The notes under the pieces are model-generated. The model saw only the letters and a list, made by a program, of their open reading frames with translations. It made no database searches and was not told the origin of the DNA. Shown here in pieces: positions 56,651 to 64,000 of a stretch of 64,000 nucleotides of DNA. Origin of the DNA: Metabacillus halosaccharovorans (GTDB lineage: Bacteria > Bacillota > Bacilli > Bacillales > Bacillaceae); NCBI RefSeq assembly GCF_002019635.1, contig NZ_KV917371.1, positions 310,001-374,000 on the forward strand. The letters are read 5' to 3'. The position numbers and the translations under genes are program-made. Position 1 is the first letter of the stretch, and each line of letters begins with the position of its first letter.

Positions 56651-57475
56651 ATGTTTTTTCACATCAAGGAACTTCAATACAATGCGAAACCCGATCGTCC
56701 GGATGCTGTTTATGCCAAAAAGCTTCAGGAAATATTAGGTGGTCAATTTGGTGAAATATCAGTTGCCCTACAATACTTATTTCAAGGCTGGGCAACAAGA
56801 TGTCCAGGAAAATACAAGGATATGTTATTAGATATAGGAACAGAGGAACTTGCACATATAGAAATGTTGGCAACCATGATTGGTCGATTACTTGATAACG
56901 CACCTCTTAAAGATCAGGAAGAGGCTGCCAAAAATCCTGTCATTGAGGCAGTTCTGGGCGGTATGAATCCACAGCATGCCATTGTTTCAGGACTCGGTGC
57001 ACTCCCTGTAAATAGTACCGGAGTACCATGGATGGGAAGTTATATTATTGCAAGTGGCAATTTATTAGCTGACTTTAGGGCAAATTTAAATGCTGAGTCA
57101 CAAGGTAGATTACAAGCTGTTCGTTTATATGAAGCAACAGATGACCGCGGAGTTAAAGATATGCTGTCATTCTTAATCGCAAGAGATCGTATGCATCAAA
57201 ATCAATGGTTAGCGGCTATTGCAGAGCTTGAAGCGAAGGAAGGGCGAACCGTACCAAGTACATTCCCAATACATTTGGAAGCACAGGCATTTTCATATAA
57301 ATTTATGAATTTATCAAGAGGTGAAGAAAGTGCACAGGGCCGTTGGGCAAGTGGGCCAAGTATGGATGGTCAAGGTGTATTTGAATATGTCCAGCACCCA
57401 CAACCGCACGCACCAAAACCAGTCCTACGACCAGCACCGCCAGTGTACCATGACACACCACCAAGTAGTTGTTAA
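56651..57475 (+). CDS. Manganese catalase (YdbD-like)
   Basis: A 274-residue dimanganese catalase. The metal ligands Glu35, Glu66, His69, Glu149 and His182 are in canonical positions (GEISVALQY, TEELAHIEM, LNAES, RDRMHQ). It disproportionates H2O2. The C-terminal 35 residues are Pro/His-rich and end SSC. Its size fits YdbD rather than the shorter CotJC. AAGGAGGG lies before the start. Confidence 0.92.
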   Translation: MFFHIKELQYNAKPDRPDAVYAKKLQEILGGQFGEISVALQYLFQGWATRCPGKYKDMLLDIGTEELAHIEMLATMIGRLLDNAPLKDQEEAAKNPVIEAVLGGMNPQHAIVSGLGALPVNSTGVPWMGSYIIASGNLLADFRANLNAESQGRLQAVRLYEATDDRGVKDMLSFLIARDRMHQNQWLAAIAELEAKEGRTVPSTFPIHLEAQAFSYKFMNLSRGEESAQGRWASGPSMDGQGVFEYVQHPQPHAPKPVLRPAPPVYHDTPPSSC

Positions 57476-57479
57476 TACT

Positions 57480-57534
57480 AAGAAAAGCGCAAGCGCCTTG
57501 GTCAGCCTTGGGCTAGGCGCTGGAGCTAGACACT
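57480..57534 (-). repeat. Dispersed intergenic repeat, copy C (core deleted)
   Basis: A 55-bp copy with only the two ends joined: AGAAAAGCGCAAGCGCCTTG, then GTCAGCCTTGGG and CTAGGCGCTGGAGCTAGACA. Compared with copy B the whole core between the two GGG triplets is missing. It lies between convergent manganese catalase and the GNAT gene. Confidence 0.82.
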
Positions 57535-57569
57535 GAAACTAATTACAAAACTTATAAATTCTGATAGAC

Positions 57570-57602
57570 AAAAAAGGTCCTCATCTTCAATATGAGGACC
57601 TT
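57570..57602 (-). terminator. Terminator of the GNAT gene
   Basis: An 11-bp perfect stem AAGGTCCTCAT / ATGAGGACCTT with a 7-nt loop; the minus strand continues TTTTTT. Confidence 0.88.
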
Positions 57603-57609
57603 CATTTAC

Positions 57610-58050
57610 TTAATGAAAAATATGTTTTTCCCAATATACCATATGTTCGTCCTGTTCCACTTTATTCATGAACAGCTTTTCTAATACACGTATTGATGCC
57701 TCGTTTGTTTTTAAGGTTTCTGCCACGATTTTATTTACTTTACCTGTTTGAAAAGCCCAGTTAACTAATGCTTCAACTGCCTCGGTAGCATACCCTTTGT
57801 TTTGTTCGTCAGGAGAAATTCCGTATCCGACTTCTACAACACCATCAACAGGCTTTCCTTTAAAACCTATATCCCCTATTAATTGGTGATCCGTTTGAGA
57901 GAATACGAGCCACACTCCCCACCCAATTAGCTCTTGATCGGATTCCAATTCTTCCAAATAGAGTTGGATATGAGGCTTTACTTCTTCGTCGCTTTCATAT
58001 AAATCTCTTGTACAAGGTTTGATGTTTAATCGTTTCGTCTTAATCTCCAT
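57610..58050 (-). CDS. GNAT family N-acetyltransferase (RimJ/RimL-like)
   Basis: A 146-residue acetyl-CoA-dependent acyltransferase. Motif A for acetyl-CoA is around YGISPDEQNKGYATEAVEAL, followed by NKIVAETLKTNEASIRVLEK. RimJ/RimL-type by sequence flavour. The N-terminus is short compared with about 170 residues for the family. The substrate is unknown. It probably shares a transcript with the kinase upstream (24 nt). Confidence 0.87.
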   Translation of the reverse strand: MEIKTKRLNIKPCTRDLYESDEEVKPHIQLYLEELESDQELIGWGVWLVFSQTDHQLIGDIGFKGKPVDGVVEVGYGISPDEQNKGYATEAVEALVNWAFQTGKVNKIVAETLKTNEASIRVLEKLFMNKVEQDEHMVYWEKHIFH

Positions 58051-58074
58051 AGATTTTCCTCACTCTTTTACAAT

Positions 58075-59535
58075 TCATTCACAAGACTTGGTCATTGGAA
58101 GTTGAATCGAGATAGTTGTTCCATTAGAATTACTATCAATACTGATAGCTCCATTATGATGTTTCACAATTTCAAAACTAACCATTACCCCGAGACCTGT
58201 ACCATTTTCTTTTGTTGTAAAAAAAGGTTTTCCTATTTTATCAAGGATCTCTTTCGGTATTCCCGGTCCTTGATCTTGAATGTTTACCACAACAAAATAA
58301 TCATCGTGTTGGTCAATAGTTAGTGTAATAGTCCCTTCATTTTCCATTGCTTCTATTGCATTTTTTATAAAATTAATAAATACCTGTTTAAGTTTATTTT
58401 CATCGCATAATATAAATAAAGGGTCTGAATGGAACTTTGTTTTTATATGTACATTGTGTAGTATTGCTTGAGATTTGGTAAGGGCAACAACATGTTTTAA
58501 AATATTTTGAATTTCTATATGGCGATACCGTTCTAATTGCGGCTTGGCCAATGCCAATAGTTCACTCAGGATAATTTCTATGCGATTAATTTCAGCAGAG
58601 ATCACTGAAAAAAATTCTTGATTATAGTTTTTTCCGCTATCCATTAACTGCAAAAATCCTTTTATTGCTGTAATCGGATTGCGAATTTCATGAGCTATAC
58701 CAGCTGCCAATTGTCCGGCAACTGTTAATTTTTCCGAGTTAATCATCATTTCATGTGCCAGTTTTCGTTCTGTAATATCCCTAATAATAAAATAAACTGC
58801 TTGATCCTCTAAGAATATTGTAGGAATGGTCTTAACCTCAACATCTATTTCTTTATTGTTAAGCTGTACCATTTTTACTTCGTGTAAATCTGATGCCTGC
58901 CCTTTTTCTGCCATGCTTAAATTTTTAATAAGCCTGCTTGAATACCCCCGGAAAAATCCGCTTACATCTTTTCCTAAAATATCCTTAACATCATTTCCTC
59001 CGAGTAACTCCGAAGCTTTTTTATTCGCAAAAACAACACGTTGCTCTTGGATGATGATCACTCCATCAGGAGAATGCTCTATCAGACTGCGATGGAGCCT
59101 TTCACTTTCCCTAAGCTTCTTTTTTTGTTCGTTAGAATTCGTGATATCCTTGGCTATTCCATATACACCAATAATCTCATTATCCACAATGATCGGAGAA
59201 TTTGTCACTTCCAAATCCACTTTGTTGTTGCTTTTTGATATAATCGTACATTCGTATTTTTGAATAGCTCCTGTTATTGAGTACTGAAACTTTGTATCTA
59301 CATCTTCAAGATGCTTATTAATGATAAGCTCTTTATAAGAGAGACGAATTAATTCATCCTGTGTATATCCCGATACCTTTTCACATGCTTTATTTGCTTT
59401 TACATAATTCCCTTCTAGATCCATAGCATAATAAGCTTCAGACTTTGACCCGTCAAACAGTTGTTTAACTAACACACTCTCTCTTATAAAGGTTTCCAGT
59501 TTCTCTCTCTTTTTCTCTATTTTTATGCTATTCAT
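58075..59535 (-). CDS. PAS-domain sensor histidine kinase (sporulation-kinase type)
   Basis: A 486-residue soluble kinase with no membrane helix. Two PAS domains (about residues 25-140 and 155-270) are followed by HisKA with the phospho-His in AAGIAHEIRNPITAIKGF (about 288) and HATPase_c with NAIEAM (N box), DQGPGIP (G1) and GTGLGVMVS (G2). The architecture resembles KinA/KinE that feed the Spo0 phosphorelay. No response regulator is adjacent. The start is Met 59535 behind GGGGAA. Confidence 0.88.
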   Translation of the reverse strand: MNSIKIEKKREKLETFIRESVLVKQLFDGSKSEAYYAMDLEGNYVKANKACEKVSGYTQDELIRLSYKELIINKHLEDVDTKFQYSITGAIQKYECTIISKSNNKVDLEVTNSPIIVDNEIIGVYGIAKDITNSNEQKKKLRESERLHRSLIEHSPDGVIIIQEQRVVFANKKASELLGGNDVKDILGKDVSGFFRGYSSRLIKNLSMAEKGQASDLHEVKMVQLNNKEIDVEVKTIPTIFLEDQAVYFIIRDITERKLAHEMMINSEKLTVAGQLAAGIAHEIRNPITAIKGFLQLMDSGKNYNQEFFSVISAEINRIEIILSELLALAKPQLERYRHIEIQNILKHVVALTKSQAILHNVHIKTKFHSDPLFILCDENKLKQVFINFIKNAIEAMENEGTITLTIDQHDDYFVVVNIQDQGPGIPKEILDKIGKPFFTTKENGTGLGVMVSFEIVKHHNGAISIDSNSNGTTISIQLPMTKSCE

Positions 59536-59680
59536 GGTGTTCCCCTTCCTAGTTTTCATAAGAATCTAGTTAAATAGATATGTATGCATGAACTAGTACC
59601 CATTTTTTATTGTACACTATCTAGTTTTCAAACTCTTCCCTTTTTTCATAATGATTCATTCACTCTGGTGAAAAAAGCGA

Positions 59681-59745
59681 AAAAGCTGACAATCAGTAAA
59701 TGATCCGAAGGGGGATAGATCATTCCATCATGTCAGCTTTATTAT
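59681..59745 (-). terminator. Terminator of htrB
   Basis: Outer stem AAAGCTGAC / GTCAGCTTT plus an inner GATC-based stem; TTTTTCGCTTTTTT follows on the minus strand. Confidence 0.78.
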
Positions 59746-59788
59746 TTATATAAAGAGTAATGGCTTTTCCTATTGCAAGATGTGAGTA

Positions 59789-61021
59789 TTATGCGTTTGT
59801 GGCTTCACTAGTTGTTAGCTTGATCTTAACAGTAACTTTTTTACCTGCACGGTATAACGTTACATCTACTTCATCACCTATTTCTGTCTCAGTATATAGA
59901 AACTTTCTTAGGTCACTTGCATTCGTAATCGCCTGATCGTTCATAGAAACGATCACATCTTGTTGCTGTAATCCTGCCTCATCAGCCGGGGAGTTTGGTG
60001 AGACAGTTCCAACGACCACACCTTCTTTTACATCCTCTGGCAGGTTCATTTGTTCTTGCAAATAATACTGAGGTATTTCACTCATCTCTACCAAACCTAC
60101 TCCAAGGAATGGCCGTTGAATTTTACCATTATTCATTAACTCTTCAGCAATAGGTAGCACATCATTACTCGGAATAGCAAATCCTAAACCCTCGACACCA
60201 CTTTCAGTAATCTTTAAGCTATTGATCCCGATAACCTGTCCACTCATATTGATAAGAGGACCCCCGCTATTACCAGGGTTTATCGCTGCATCGGTTTGCA
60301 GAACATCCAGCGCCCAATTTCCTTCAGAAGTTGTAACATCAATAGTTCGATCAACTCCACTTATAATCCCTTGTGTGACAGTTCTTGTGAACTCTTCACC
60401 TAACGGATTTCCGATTGCAATAACATCTTCTCCTGTACGAAGCTCTGAAGAATCACCCATCTCAGCTACGACCTCTACATGCTCAGCATTAATTTTCAAT
60501 ACAGCAATGTCTGTTAATGCATCTGTTCCAACTAATTCTGCTTCAACTTTATCACCGCTATAAAGTGTGACTTCGATGGATTGTGCACCCTCTATCACAT
60601 GGTTATTTGTAATTATATAACCAGCGTCTCCCTCTTTCTTAAAAATCACTCCTGAACCTGTTCCACTTTCAACACTTTCACCTGTGGAGTTTTGAAAGAT
60701 GTCTCCAGTTTTTTGCGTTTGTAAATTTGTAATACCTACAATTGCCGGTGAAAGGCTGTCTACTATATCAGCAATTGAATTTGAGCCTGTTGATAGTGCT
60801 TGTGTATTAGCCGTAGAGGTTGAACTTTCATTTTGAGCAGCTGTTTCGACAGCTTGGTTAGTTTCTTTGACACTTGGTTGTTGATCGTTAGTAAAAGTAG
60901 TTACTCCCAGTACAAGTGCTCCACCAACGACACCGCTAATGATGGAAGAAAGAACTGGTTTAAAGCTTCTACGAGGTTTTTTATGTTCTCTTGTTATTTC
61001 AGTTTCATCATAATATCCCAT
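59789..61021 (-). CDS. htrB: HtrA-family serine protease HtrB (YvtA)
   Basis: A 410-residue membrane-anchored protease/chaperone. A basic N-terminus, one helix at about 25-42, a Ser/Thr/Gln-rich linker, a trypsin-like domain with His141, Asp171 and Ser252 (GNSGGPL), and a C-terminal PDZ domain (about 300-400). It degrades misfolded exported proteins. Divergent from cssRS, as htrB is in B. subtilis; the CssRS system should induce it. Confidence 0.93.
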   Translation of the reverse strand: MGYYDETEITREHKKPRRSFKPVLSSIISGVVGGALVLGVTTFTNDQQPSVKETNQAVETAAQNESSTSTANTQALSTGSNSIADIVDSLSPAIVGITNLQTQKTGDIFQNSTGESVESGTGSGVIFKKEGDAGYIITNNHVIEGAQSIEVTLYSGDKVEAELVGTDALTDIAVLKINAEHVEVVAEMGDSSELRTGEDVIAIGNPLGEEFTRTVTQGIISGVDRTIDVTTSEGNWALDVLQTDAAINPGNSGGPLINMSGQVIGINSLKITESGVEGLGFAIPSNDVLPIAEELMNNGKIQRPFLGVGLVEMSEIPQYYLQEQMNLPEDVKEGVVVGTVSPNSPADEAGLQQQDVIVSMNDQAITNASDLRKFLYTETEIGDEVDVTLYRAGKKVTVKIKLTTSEATNA

Positions 61022-61059
61022 GTTAACTTCCTCCTGTTATTCTTTTTAAAATTTTATAT

Positions 61060-61143
61060 TTAAGCACCTTGTGAACTTACAAATCCACCAATGACGATTA
61101 AAAGTAAGAGTAGAGAAATACCTGTAAAAATAATAGCTCTCAT
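61060..61143 (-). CDS. 27-residue membrane peptide upstream of htrB
   Basis: MRAIIFTGISLLLLLIVIGG followed by FVSSQGA: one membrane helix. An AGGAG site lies 12 nt upstream. The gene sits 38 bp before htrB on the same strand, within the divergent region with cssR, so it should share htrB's stress-induced transcript. I do not recognise a family. Confidence 0.6.
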   Translation of the reverse strand: MRAIIFTGISLLLLLIVIGGFVSSQGA

Positions 61144-61201
61144 TGTTTTTTAGATCTCCTTTTTGGATTCAACTTTATTTACTTGCTATTTGATTAGCTT
61201 A

Positions 61202-61288
61202 AGTATATGAAAAGACTTTGGGATAATAATGAGAGAATTATGGGAAATTGTGAAAAAGGTGAACGAGAAAGAATCAAGATTGTATAAT
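61202..61288. promoter_or_regulatory. Divergent htrB/cssR control region with short repeats
   Basis: TGAGAGAATT (61230), TGGGAAATTG (61241), TGAAAAAGGT (61251) and TGAACGAGAA (61260) recur every 9-11 bp, a pattern expected for CssR dimers. A TATAAT -10 for cssR is at 61283-61288, and a TATACT -10 for htrB is at 61202-61207 on the minus strand. Both lack a good -35, as fits activator-dependent promoters. Confidence 0.5.
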
Positions 61289-61310
61289 AGCGTTGAGAGG
61301 AAGTGAAACA

Positions 61311-61985
61311 ATGAGTTATAACGTATATTTAGTTGAAGATGAGCAGAATCTAAATGAATTATTGACGATGTATTTAAAAAATGAAAGTTGGTCTGTTACG
61401 TCTTGTCTGACAGGCTCTGCAGCCAGAAACTTAATAAACACTCCGCCACATTTGTGGATTTTAGATATCATGCTGCCTGATGTTGATGGTTATCAATTAA
61501 TTAGAGAAATTAAGGCTGCCACACCTGATGTACCTGTTATCTTTATTTCAGCAAGGGATGCGGATATTGACCGTGTTTTAGGCTTAGAGCTGGGAAGTGA
61601 TGATTATATTTCCAAACCATTTCTTCCAAGAGAACTTGTGATTCGCGCACAAAAACTGCTTTCAAGAACATATGTAGAGGAAACAAGTACTCAAAGTCAC
61701 TTAATACAGCTTGACCCTTATGAAATTGATGAACAAGTCCGTATTGTTTATTTTAAAGGAAAAGAAGTTAATCTTACTTCAAAGGAATTTGATCTTCTTC
61801 AGCTTTTCCTTCACAACAAAGGGCAGGCTTTTTCGAGAGAACAAATATTAACAAATCTGTGGGGAGAAGATTACTTTGGAACAGATCGGGTCGTTGATGA
61901 TTTGGTAAGAAGATTACGAAAAAAAATGCCTGAGCTTAAAGTAGAAACGATATATGGCTTTGGATATAGGATGTTAAAAGGATGA
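61311..61985 (+). CDS. cssR: Response regulator CssR
   Basis: A 224-residue OmpR/PhoB-type regulator. The phosphorylated Asp is in LWILDIMLPDVDG (about residue 51), and the C-terminal winged helix includes LTSKEFDLLQLFLHN. The start is Met 61311 behind GAGGAAGTGA. It overlaps cssS by 4 nt. It should activate htrB (and htrA) when misfolded proteins build up in the wall. Confidence 0.92.
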   Translation: MSYNVYLVEDEQNLNELLTMYLKNESWSVTSCLTGSAARNLINTPPHLWILDIMLPDVDGYQLIREIKAATPDVPVIFISARDADIDRVLGLELGSDDYISKPFLPRELVIRAQKLLSRTYVEETSTQSHLIQLDPYEIDEQVRIVYFKGKEVNLTSKEFDLLQLFLHNKGQAFSREQILTNLWGEDYFGTDRVVDDLVRRLRKKMPELKVETIYGFGYRMLKG

Positions 61986-63316
61986 GAAACAAACCGTTAG
62001 CCTTTCAAATCTGGATTGTTTTCTCAGGCATTCTGCTTGCGATATCACTATTATTAGTTATATTATTTCCCACTACATTAAGAGGATTTTTCACAAAAGA
62101 AATTTATAAAACGATTGAGAATGAACAGCTTGTGTTAATGGAGTACGGAAATCTTGATAATAATCTTGGAATTGAAAAACAAAACGATCGATCTGTTACC
62201 CATTTATACCTTCCTATTCAACGATCTTTTTACTTTTATAAAAATGAAATTGAGCTGCCAGGCGATTTTCTTAGACAAACACAAGAATTAGCAGCTAATC
62301 AAAAAACGTCAGTTTATCAGTACGAGAAAAACTTAAAAAACCAAACACTGTTTTATGTTATACGCAAAATTTCTGTAAATGGTGAACCTAGTTACCTCCT
62401 TTCTTACTCTTGGGATTCCTATCGAAATGATCTTGTCTTTACTCTTTACAAGAGATTAATGCTAGTAATGGGGATCGTCTTTTTATTTAGCTGGATTCCC
62501 TCTATATGGTTAGCTCGCTATTTATCAAAGCCAATTGTGAAGCTCGAAAAGCATGTGAAAAATATCGCTGATCAAGAATGGCATGAGCCTGTTGAAGTTG
62601 ACCGCAATGATGAAATTGGGAAGCTGGGACAAACCATTGAAAAAATGCGGCAGCATTTAGTGCGAAAGGATGAAGCACAGCAGACTCTGTTACAAAATAT
62701 CTCTCATGATTTAAAAACACCTGTCATGGTCATCAGAGGGTACGCAAGGTCTGTTAATGATGGAATCTTTCCAAAGGGTGATCTTTCAAGCACGATGGAT
62801 GTCATTGAAGATGAATCAGAAAAGCTAGAGAAGAAAATAAAGGATTTGCTTTATTTAACAAAGCTTGACTTTTTATCTACCCGAAAGCCAAGAAAAAGCG
62901 AATTTCGCATTGATACTCTTATTCGCGAAGAAGTTGAACGAATAAAGTGGGCAAAACCAGAATTAAATTGGAAGCTCTCATTAGAAGAAGGGGTGATTGA
63001 TGGTGATTCGGAACAATGGGAAAAACTTTTGGAAAACCTTTTTGAAAATTCATTAAGGTATGCAGATCAAGTCATTTTCGTTTCAACAAAGAAAGATCAA
63101 TCTAACCTTCTCTTATCCATATGGAACGATGGACCACCGATTGATGACGATATGATGGAACAGCTATTTGAGCCTTTTCAAAAAGGGCAGAAAGGGGAAT
63201 TCGGAATCGGACTTAGCATTGTAAAACGGATTGCCGATTTACATGGTGCAAAGGTTTGGGCAGTTAACGAACGAAATGGCGCTGCATTTTATATAGAGAT
63301 TCCTAACAGGAAATAG
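61982..63316 (+). CDS. cssS: Sensor histidine kinase CssS
   Basis: A 444-residue membrane kinase. Two helices (about 11-32 and 158-178) flank an extracellular sensor domain; HAMP follows, then HisKA with the phospho-His in ISHDLKTPVMVI (about 240) and an HATPase_c domain with ENSLRY and GIGLSIVKRI. It senses secretion stress and phosphorylates CssR. Confidence 0.92.
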   Translation: MRNKPLAFQIWIVFSGILLAISLLLVILFPTTLRGFFTKEIYKTIENEQLVLMEYGNLDNNLGIEKQNDRSVTHLYLPIQRSFYFYKNEIELPGDFLRQTQELAANQKTSVYQYEKNLKNQTLFYVIRKISVNGEPSYLLSYSWDSYRNDLVFTLYKRLMLVMGIVFLFSWIPSIWLARYLSKPIVKLEKHVKNIADQEWHEPVEVDRNDEIGKLGQTIEKMRQHLVRKDEAQQTLLQNISHDLKTPVMVIRGYARSVNDGIFPKGDLSSTMDVIEDESEKLEKKIKDLLYLTKLDFLSTRKPRKSEFRIDTLIREEVERIKWAKPELNWKLSLEEGVIDGDSEQWEKLLENLFENSLRYADQVIFVSTKKDQSNLLLSIWNDGPPIDDDMMEQLFEPFQKGQKGEFGIGLSIVKRIADLHGAKVWAVNERNGAAFYIEIPNRK

Positions 63317-63345
63317 CCTGGCATACGCATTGCCAGGCTATTTAT
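63314..63345 (+). terminator. Terminator of cssRS
   Basis: A 10-bp perfect stem TAGCCTGGCA / TGCCAGGCTA with a 7-nt loop; it starts within the cssS stop codon and is followed by TTTATAA. Confidence 0.82.
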
Positions 63346-63380
63346 AAGGGATGAAAGTATAAAAGTTCTTACCAAGTGTT

Positions 63381-63540
63381 GGTGTCTAGCTCCAGCGCCT
63401 ATCGCCTATCAAACTGCAGATCATCTCCCTACGATAAGTCAACATCGGTTCGGTTCGCTTCGCTTACCGTGTTTCCTAAATCTTTAGTCGATGCTCCTCC
63501 AGTTTGTACGGCGATGATCAAGGCGCTTTCGGTTTTCTTA
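63381..63540 (+). repeat. Dispersed intergenic repeat, copy D (different core)
   Basis: The left end GTGTCTAGCTCCAGCGCCTA and right end AAGGCGCTTTCGGTTTTCTT match the other copies. The core (about 63408-63517) is unrelated to that of copies A and B and contains CATCTCCCTACGATAAGTCA and an AAACTG/CAGTTT inverted pair. It lies between convergent cssS and fumC, and its right end abuts the fumC stop codon. Confidence 0.8.
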
Positions 63541-64000
63541 TTTAGGATAGGTCATTTCCTCCGGCTTGACATATTCCTCAAACTGCTCTGCTGTAAGTAA
63601 TTGAAGCTTCAGAGCTGCTTCTTTTAAAGTTAACCCTTCTTTATGTGCAAGCTTTGCAATTTTCGCAGCATTTTCATAGCCAATATGCGGATTAAGGGCT
63701 GTTACAAGCATTAATGAATCTTTCACATACTTTTCAATGACTGGTATATTTGCTTCAATTCCTACAGCACAATTGTCATGGAAAGAATTCATACCGTCTG
63801 ATAAAAGTTGAACTGACTGCAGAAAATTATAGATAATGACTGGCTTAAACACATTTAATTCAAAGTTTCCCTGACTTGCAGCAAAGCCAATTGTTGCGTC
63901 ATTCCCCATCACTTGAACGGCAACCATTGTTAGGGCTTCACTTTGCGTTGGATTGACTTTACCCGGCATAATCGAGCTTCCCGGCTCATTTTCAGGGATC
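63538..64000 (-). CDS. fumC: Class II fumarate hydratase, C-terminal part (continues beyond the window)
   Basis: The last 153 or so residues of FumC/CitG, which interconverts fumarate and malate in the citric acid cycle. The family signature [11 protein letters not shown] is present at the window edge, and the C-terminus ends [10 protein letters not shown]. The 5' part lies beyond base 64000. Next to cssS, as citG is in B. subtilis. Confidence 0.95.
   Translation of the reverse strand, partial: IPENEPGSSIMPGKVNPTQSEALTMVAVQVMGNDATIGFAASQGNFELNVFKPVIIYNFLQSVQLLSDGMNSFHDNCAVGIEANIPVIEKYVKDSLMLVTALNPHIGYENAAKIAKLAHKEGLTLKEAALKLQLLTAEQFEEYVKPEEMTYPK

Noticed and set aside
63376-63600. A 74-residue plus-strand frame after cssS
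   Set aside because: It is made of repeat copy D and antisense fumC; no ribosome site.

Overview
The window is core chromosome of a low-GC, endospore-forming Bacillaceae (Bacillus-type) bacterium. The reasons are AT-rich coding DNA with strong AGGAGG-type ribosome binding sites, spore genes (yutH, yutC, lytH, yunB, coat F-type genes, yuzL), the SUF order sufCDSUB, and long collinearity with the B. subtilis yut-yun-suf-yus-css-citG segment. I see no prophage, insertion sequence, CRISPR array, rRNA or tRNA.

Layout. 1-12 kb: yutJ, yuzD and yutI; the threonine operon hom-thrC-thrB; a 2-hydroxyacid dehydrogenase; yutH, yutG, yutF, yutE; an EAL phosphodiesterase; a DUF3055 gene, yutD and yutC. 13-23 kb: lipA, lytH, a methionine/alanine-type NSS transporter with a 34-residue small subunit, an NhaC-family transporter behind a lysine riboswitch, and yunB, yunC, yunD, yunF. 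23-29 kb: the sufCDSUB iron-sulfur operon, a tiny gene that appears to start with ATT, and yurZ. 29-34 kb: the metNPQ methionine importer behind a SAM-I riboswitch, and metY. 34-44 kb: yusD to yusI with gcvH, the fatty-acid oxidation operon fadN-fadA-fadE behind a perfect FadR operator, yuzL, fadM and two spore coat genes. 44-50 kb: a Fur-controlled siderophore uptake locus (two permeases, YusV-like ATPase, 2Fe-2S ferric-siderophore reductase, yusU; divergent binding lipoprotein) and a ZIP metal transporter. 50-53 kb: KtrAB potassium uptake behind a c-di-AMP (ydaO/yuaA) riboswitch, and tatA. 53-64 kb: a D,D-carboxypeptidase, a TetR plus paired SMR efflux module, DUF2935, manganese catalase, a GNAT acetyltransferase, a soluble PAS histidine kinase, htrB with a new 27-residue membrane peptide in front, cssRS, and the 3' part of fumC.

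Shared themes are sulfur and amino-acid supply (SAM and lysine riboswitches, metNPQ, metY, suf, lipA, gcvH), iron and redox homeostasis, sporulation, and cell-envelope stress (CssRS-HtrB).

What stands out is non-coding. Four copies of one dispersed repeat all lie between convergent gene pairs and carry exchangeable cores, one of them flipped relative to its flanks. There is also a 20-bp-period tandem repeat, an unassigned structured element at 9423-9552, and three places where a terminator-like hairpin contains the ribosome binding site of the next gene. No large undescribed protein system is evident; the best new candidates are these elements and two very short genes.
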